Shown here one piece after another: positions 42,721 through 43,801 of a DNA stretch of 43,801 nucleotides. The DNA is from a virus: positions 1 through 43,801 of IMG/VR virus record IMGVR_UViG_3300043448_000845. The stretch is one strand, 5' to 3'. The translations under genes were made by a program, and so were the position numbers. Within the stretch, counting starts at the first letter, position 1; the number at the start of each line of letters is the position of its first letter. Below the pieces are notes generated by a model. That model was not told the origin of the DNA. It made no database searches and saw nothing but the letters and a program-made list of their open reading frames with translations.

Positions 42721-43801
42721 AACTTGACGAATCCATAGAATTAAAAAATAAAGTAGAAAAAACTATAAATGAAATGAAACATATGAATTATGAAACAATG
42801 CGTTCTGTTATGTCAGAAATGGCTAATAACGAAGCAATGAAAGGATGCATGTACGAAGTATTAACAATGGAAGGTTTCTTACCTGAAACTTTATCCGAAG
42901 GTGAAACCTATGAGGAGGTCATGTCATCAATGATGGAAGATGATGAAATTATGGCTGAAATGTATAAAGCTTGCTCTATGAACGAGAGTGATTGTGGTAG
43001 TAGAATGGAAGCCTGGTTACATGAAAAATTAGTTGGTGGGCAAAAAGAATTGGATAAAAACAACAACGGTAAGATTGATGCTACCGATTTCGAAATGCTA
43101 CGCAAAGAGAAGGGTGTAGATGAAAGCATCTCAGAAGGAGATCAATATATAGACCCAGTTGAGTTAGAACAATTAGCATATCGTCATGCTGAGGAAGCTG
43201 TAAATAATATACCTCAATATATATTTGATCAAGATTACTTTATGCTTTATGCTAAAAAGTTTGCTCAAAATTTCATTAATTTTGCGGAGATGAATAAAAA
43301 AGATCTAAATAATTTAGATGAAATGGAATTAAATGAATATGAAAAAGAGGTTATGGGTAAATTCCAAAGTCAATATGGTAAAAAGCGTGGTAAACAAATT
43401 TACTATGCAACAGCTAACAAACAAGATAGAAGCCCAGAAACTTTTGAAAAAAATGAGGGTGAAGTTTATGAAGGCAATTATCCAGAGGGTGAACACTATA
43501 AAATTAAAGTTTCACAAATTTGTGATGATTTAGCTGATGTTAACAAAATGATGGATGGTAATGATGAGTTACCAGCCTGGATTCAAGATAAAATTGCTGT
43601 TATGTATCATAGTGCTGACGCAATCAAATCTTATTTATCTGGTGAAAAATCAATGACCATGAATGAAAATGAAGATGATGAGGATGATAATGAAAGCCCA
43701 ACATACCTTTTAAACAAGAAAAGGGTATTGGATCAGGAAATCGCTCGTTATAGCAAATTCGTTGACAAATTCATCCCAATGGTCGGTAAATTAGATATCG
43801 A
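42717..43801 (+). CDS. EF-hand-containing, probably head-associated protein (3' partial)
   Basis: The frame opens at ATG 42717 (ATGA overlap with the previous stop) and runs to the end of the window, giving at least 361 residues. The first 20 residues form a helix with I-N-E (KVEKTINEM). A Met-rich helical part is followed by an EF-hand-type calcium loop at residues 113-124 (DKNNNGKIDATD). Later, VSQICDDLADVNKMMDGNDE and LPAWIQDKIAVMYHSADAIK resemble a helical segment found in prohead core-type proteins of marine T4-like phages. The C-terminal part seen is acidic (NENEDDEDDNE) followed by a basic helix. A scaffold or internal head protein is my best guess, with moderate support. Confidence 0.65.
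   Translation, partial: MKLDESIELKNKVEKTINEMKHMNYETMRSVMSEMANNEAMKGCMYEVLTMEGFLPETLSEGETYEEVMSSMMEDDEIMAEMYKACSMNESDCGSRMEAWLHEKLVGGQKELDKNNNGKIDATDFEMLRKEKGVDESISEGDQYIDPVELEQLAYRHAEEAVNNIPQYIFDQDYFMLYAKKFAQNFINFAEMNKKDLNNLDEMELNEYEKEVMGKFQSQYGKKRGKQIYYATANKQDRSPETFEKNEGEVYEGNYPEGEHYKIKVSQICDDLADVNKMMDGNDELPAWIQDKIAVMYHSADAIKSYLSGEKSMTMNENEDDEDDNESPTYLLNKKRVLDQEIARYSKFVDKFIPMVGKLDI

Noticed and set aside
43333-43533. Plus-strand frame of 66 residues near the window end
   Set aside because: It lies inside the open frame of the EF-hand protein, in another frame, with Lys/Met-rich shadow composition.
1-43801. tRNA genes, CRISPR arrays, insertion sequences, attachment sites, homing introns or inteins
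   Set aside because: I looked for cloverleaf-like GC-rich stretches, regular spaced repeats, transposase or homing nuclease motifs and saw none; gaps between genes are too short to hold most of them.

Overview
The window is a piece of the genome of a large T4-like tailed phage (contractile-tail myovirus type), almost certainly infecting a member of the Bacteroidota. The phage assignment rests on recognisable T4-type proteins: a DnaB/gp41-like helicase, class I ribonucleotide reductase, gp25 and gp6-type baseplate wedge proteins, gp46/gp47 recombination nuclease and a DnaG-type primase. The host assignment rests on three things seen in the sequence: a phage sigma factor that resembles the short Bacteroidota RpoD, two promoters that fit the Bacteroidota pattern (TTTG, about 20 bases, TAnnTTTG), and the lack of Shine-Dalgarno sequences, with A-rich stretches before the start codons instead. 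The DNA is strongly AT-rich. Every gene lies on the + strand and genes are packed tightly, often with ATGA-type stop/start overlaps; no gap exceeds 300 bases. I see no tRNA, CRISPR array, insertion sequence or attachment site.

Layout: (1) 1-4050, nucleotide metabolism and replication: the end of a replicative helicase gene, then nrdB and nrdA behind a host-type promoter and followed by a strong hairpin terminator. (2) 4130-29815, a 26 kb baseplate/tail/fibre block: gp25, gp6-like, several large proteins I cannot match to T4, a 2554-residue protein with a tail-protein-I-like region and several carbohydrate-binding-like modules, then a group of fibre genes in which three share one N-terminal module. 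A small nucleotidyltransferase-like gene sits inside this block. (3) 29826-37041, DNA recombination and expression: RuvC-like resolvase, primase, PD-(D/E)XK nuclease, gp47 (Mre11), a small linker gene, gp46 (Rad50), an unknown gene and an RpoD-like sigma factor. (4) 37080-43801, accessory, lysis and probable head-associated genes: a membrane coiled-coil protein, an ArdC-like antirestriction protein, a four-helix membrane protein with a possible frameshift extension, a variant amidase, two overlapping spanin-like genes and a run of small proteins ending in an EF-hand protein cut by the window edge.

How it fits together: the nrd genes supply dNTPs, the helicase/primase and gp46/47 with RuvC carry out recombination-linked replication, and the sigma factor probably redirects host RNA polymerase to late genes. 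A repeated motif (consensus about [CA]TATTTATTnnTAA) lies just before five of the few non-overlapping gene starts outside the nrd operon and is a good candidate for the late promoter this sigma reads. The points most worth following are this sigma/promoter pair, the A10 frameshift site, the nucleotidyltransferase in the tail block, the modular tail-gene family, and short helical LxE-containing ends that may target proteins, including the antirestriction protein, to the phage head.
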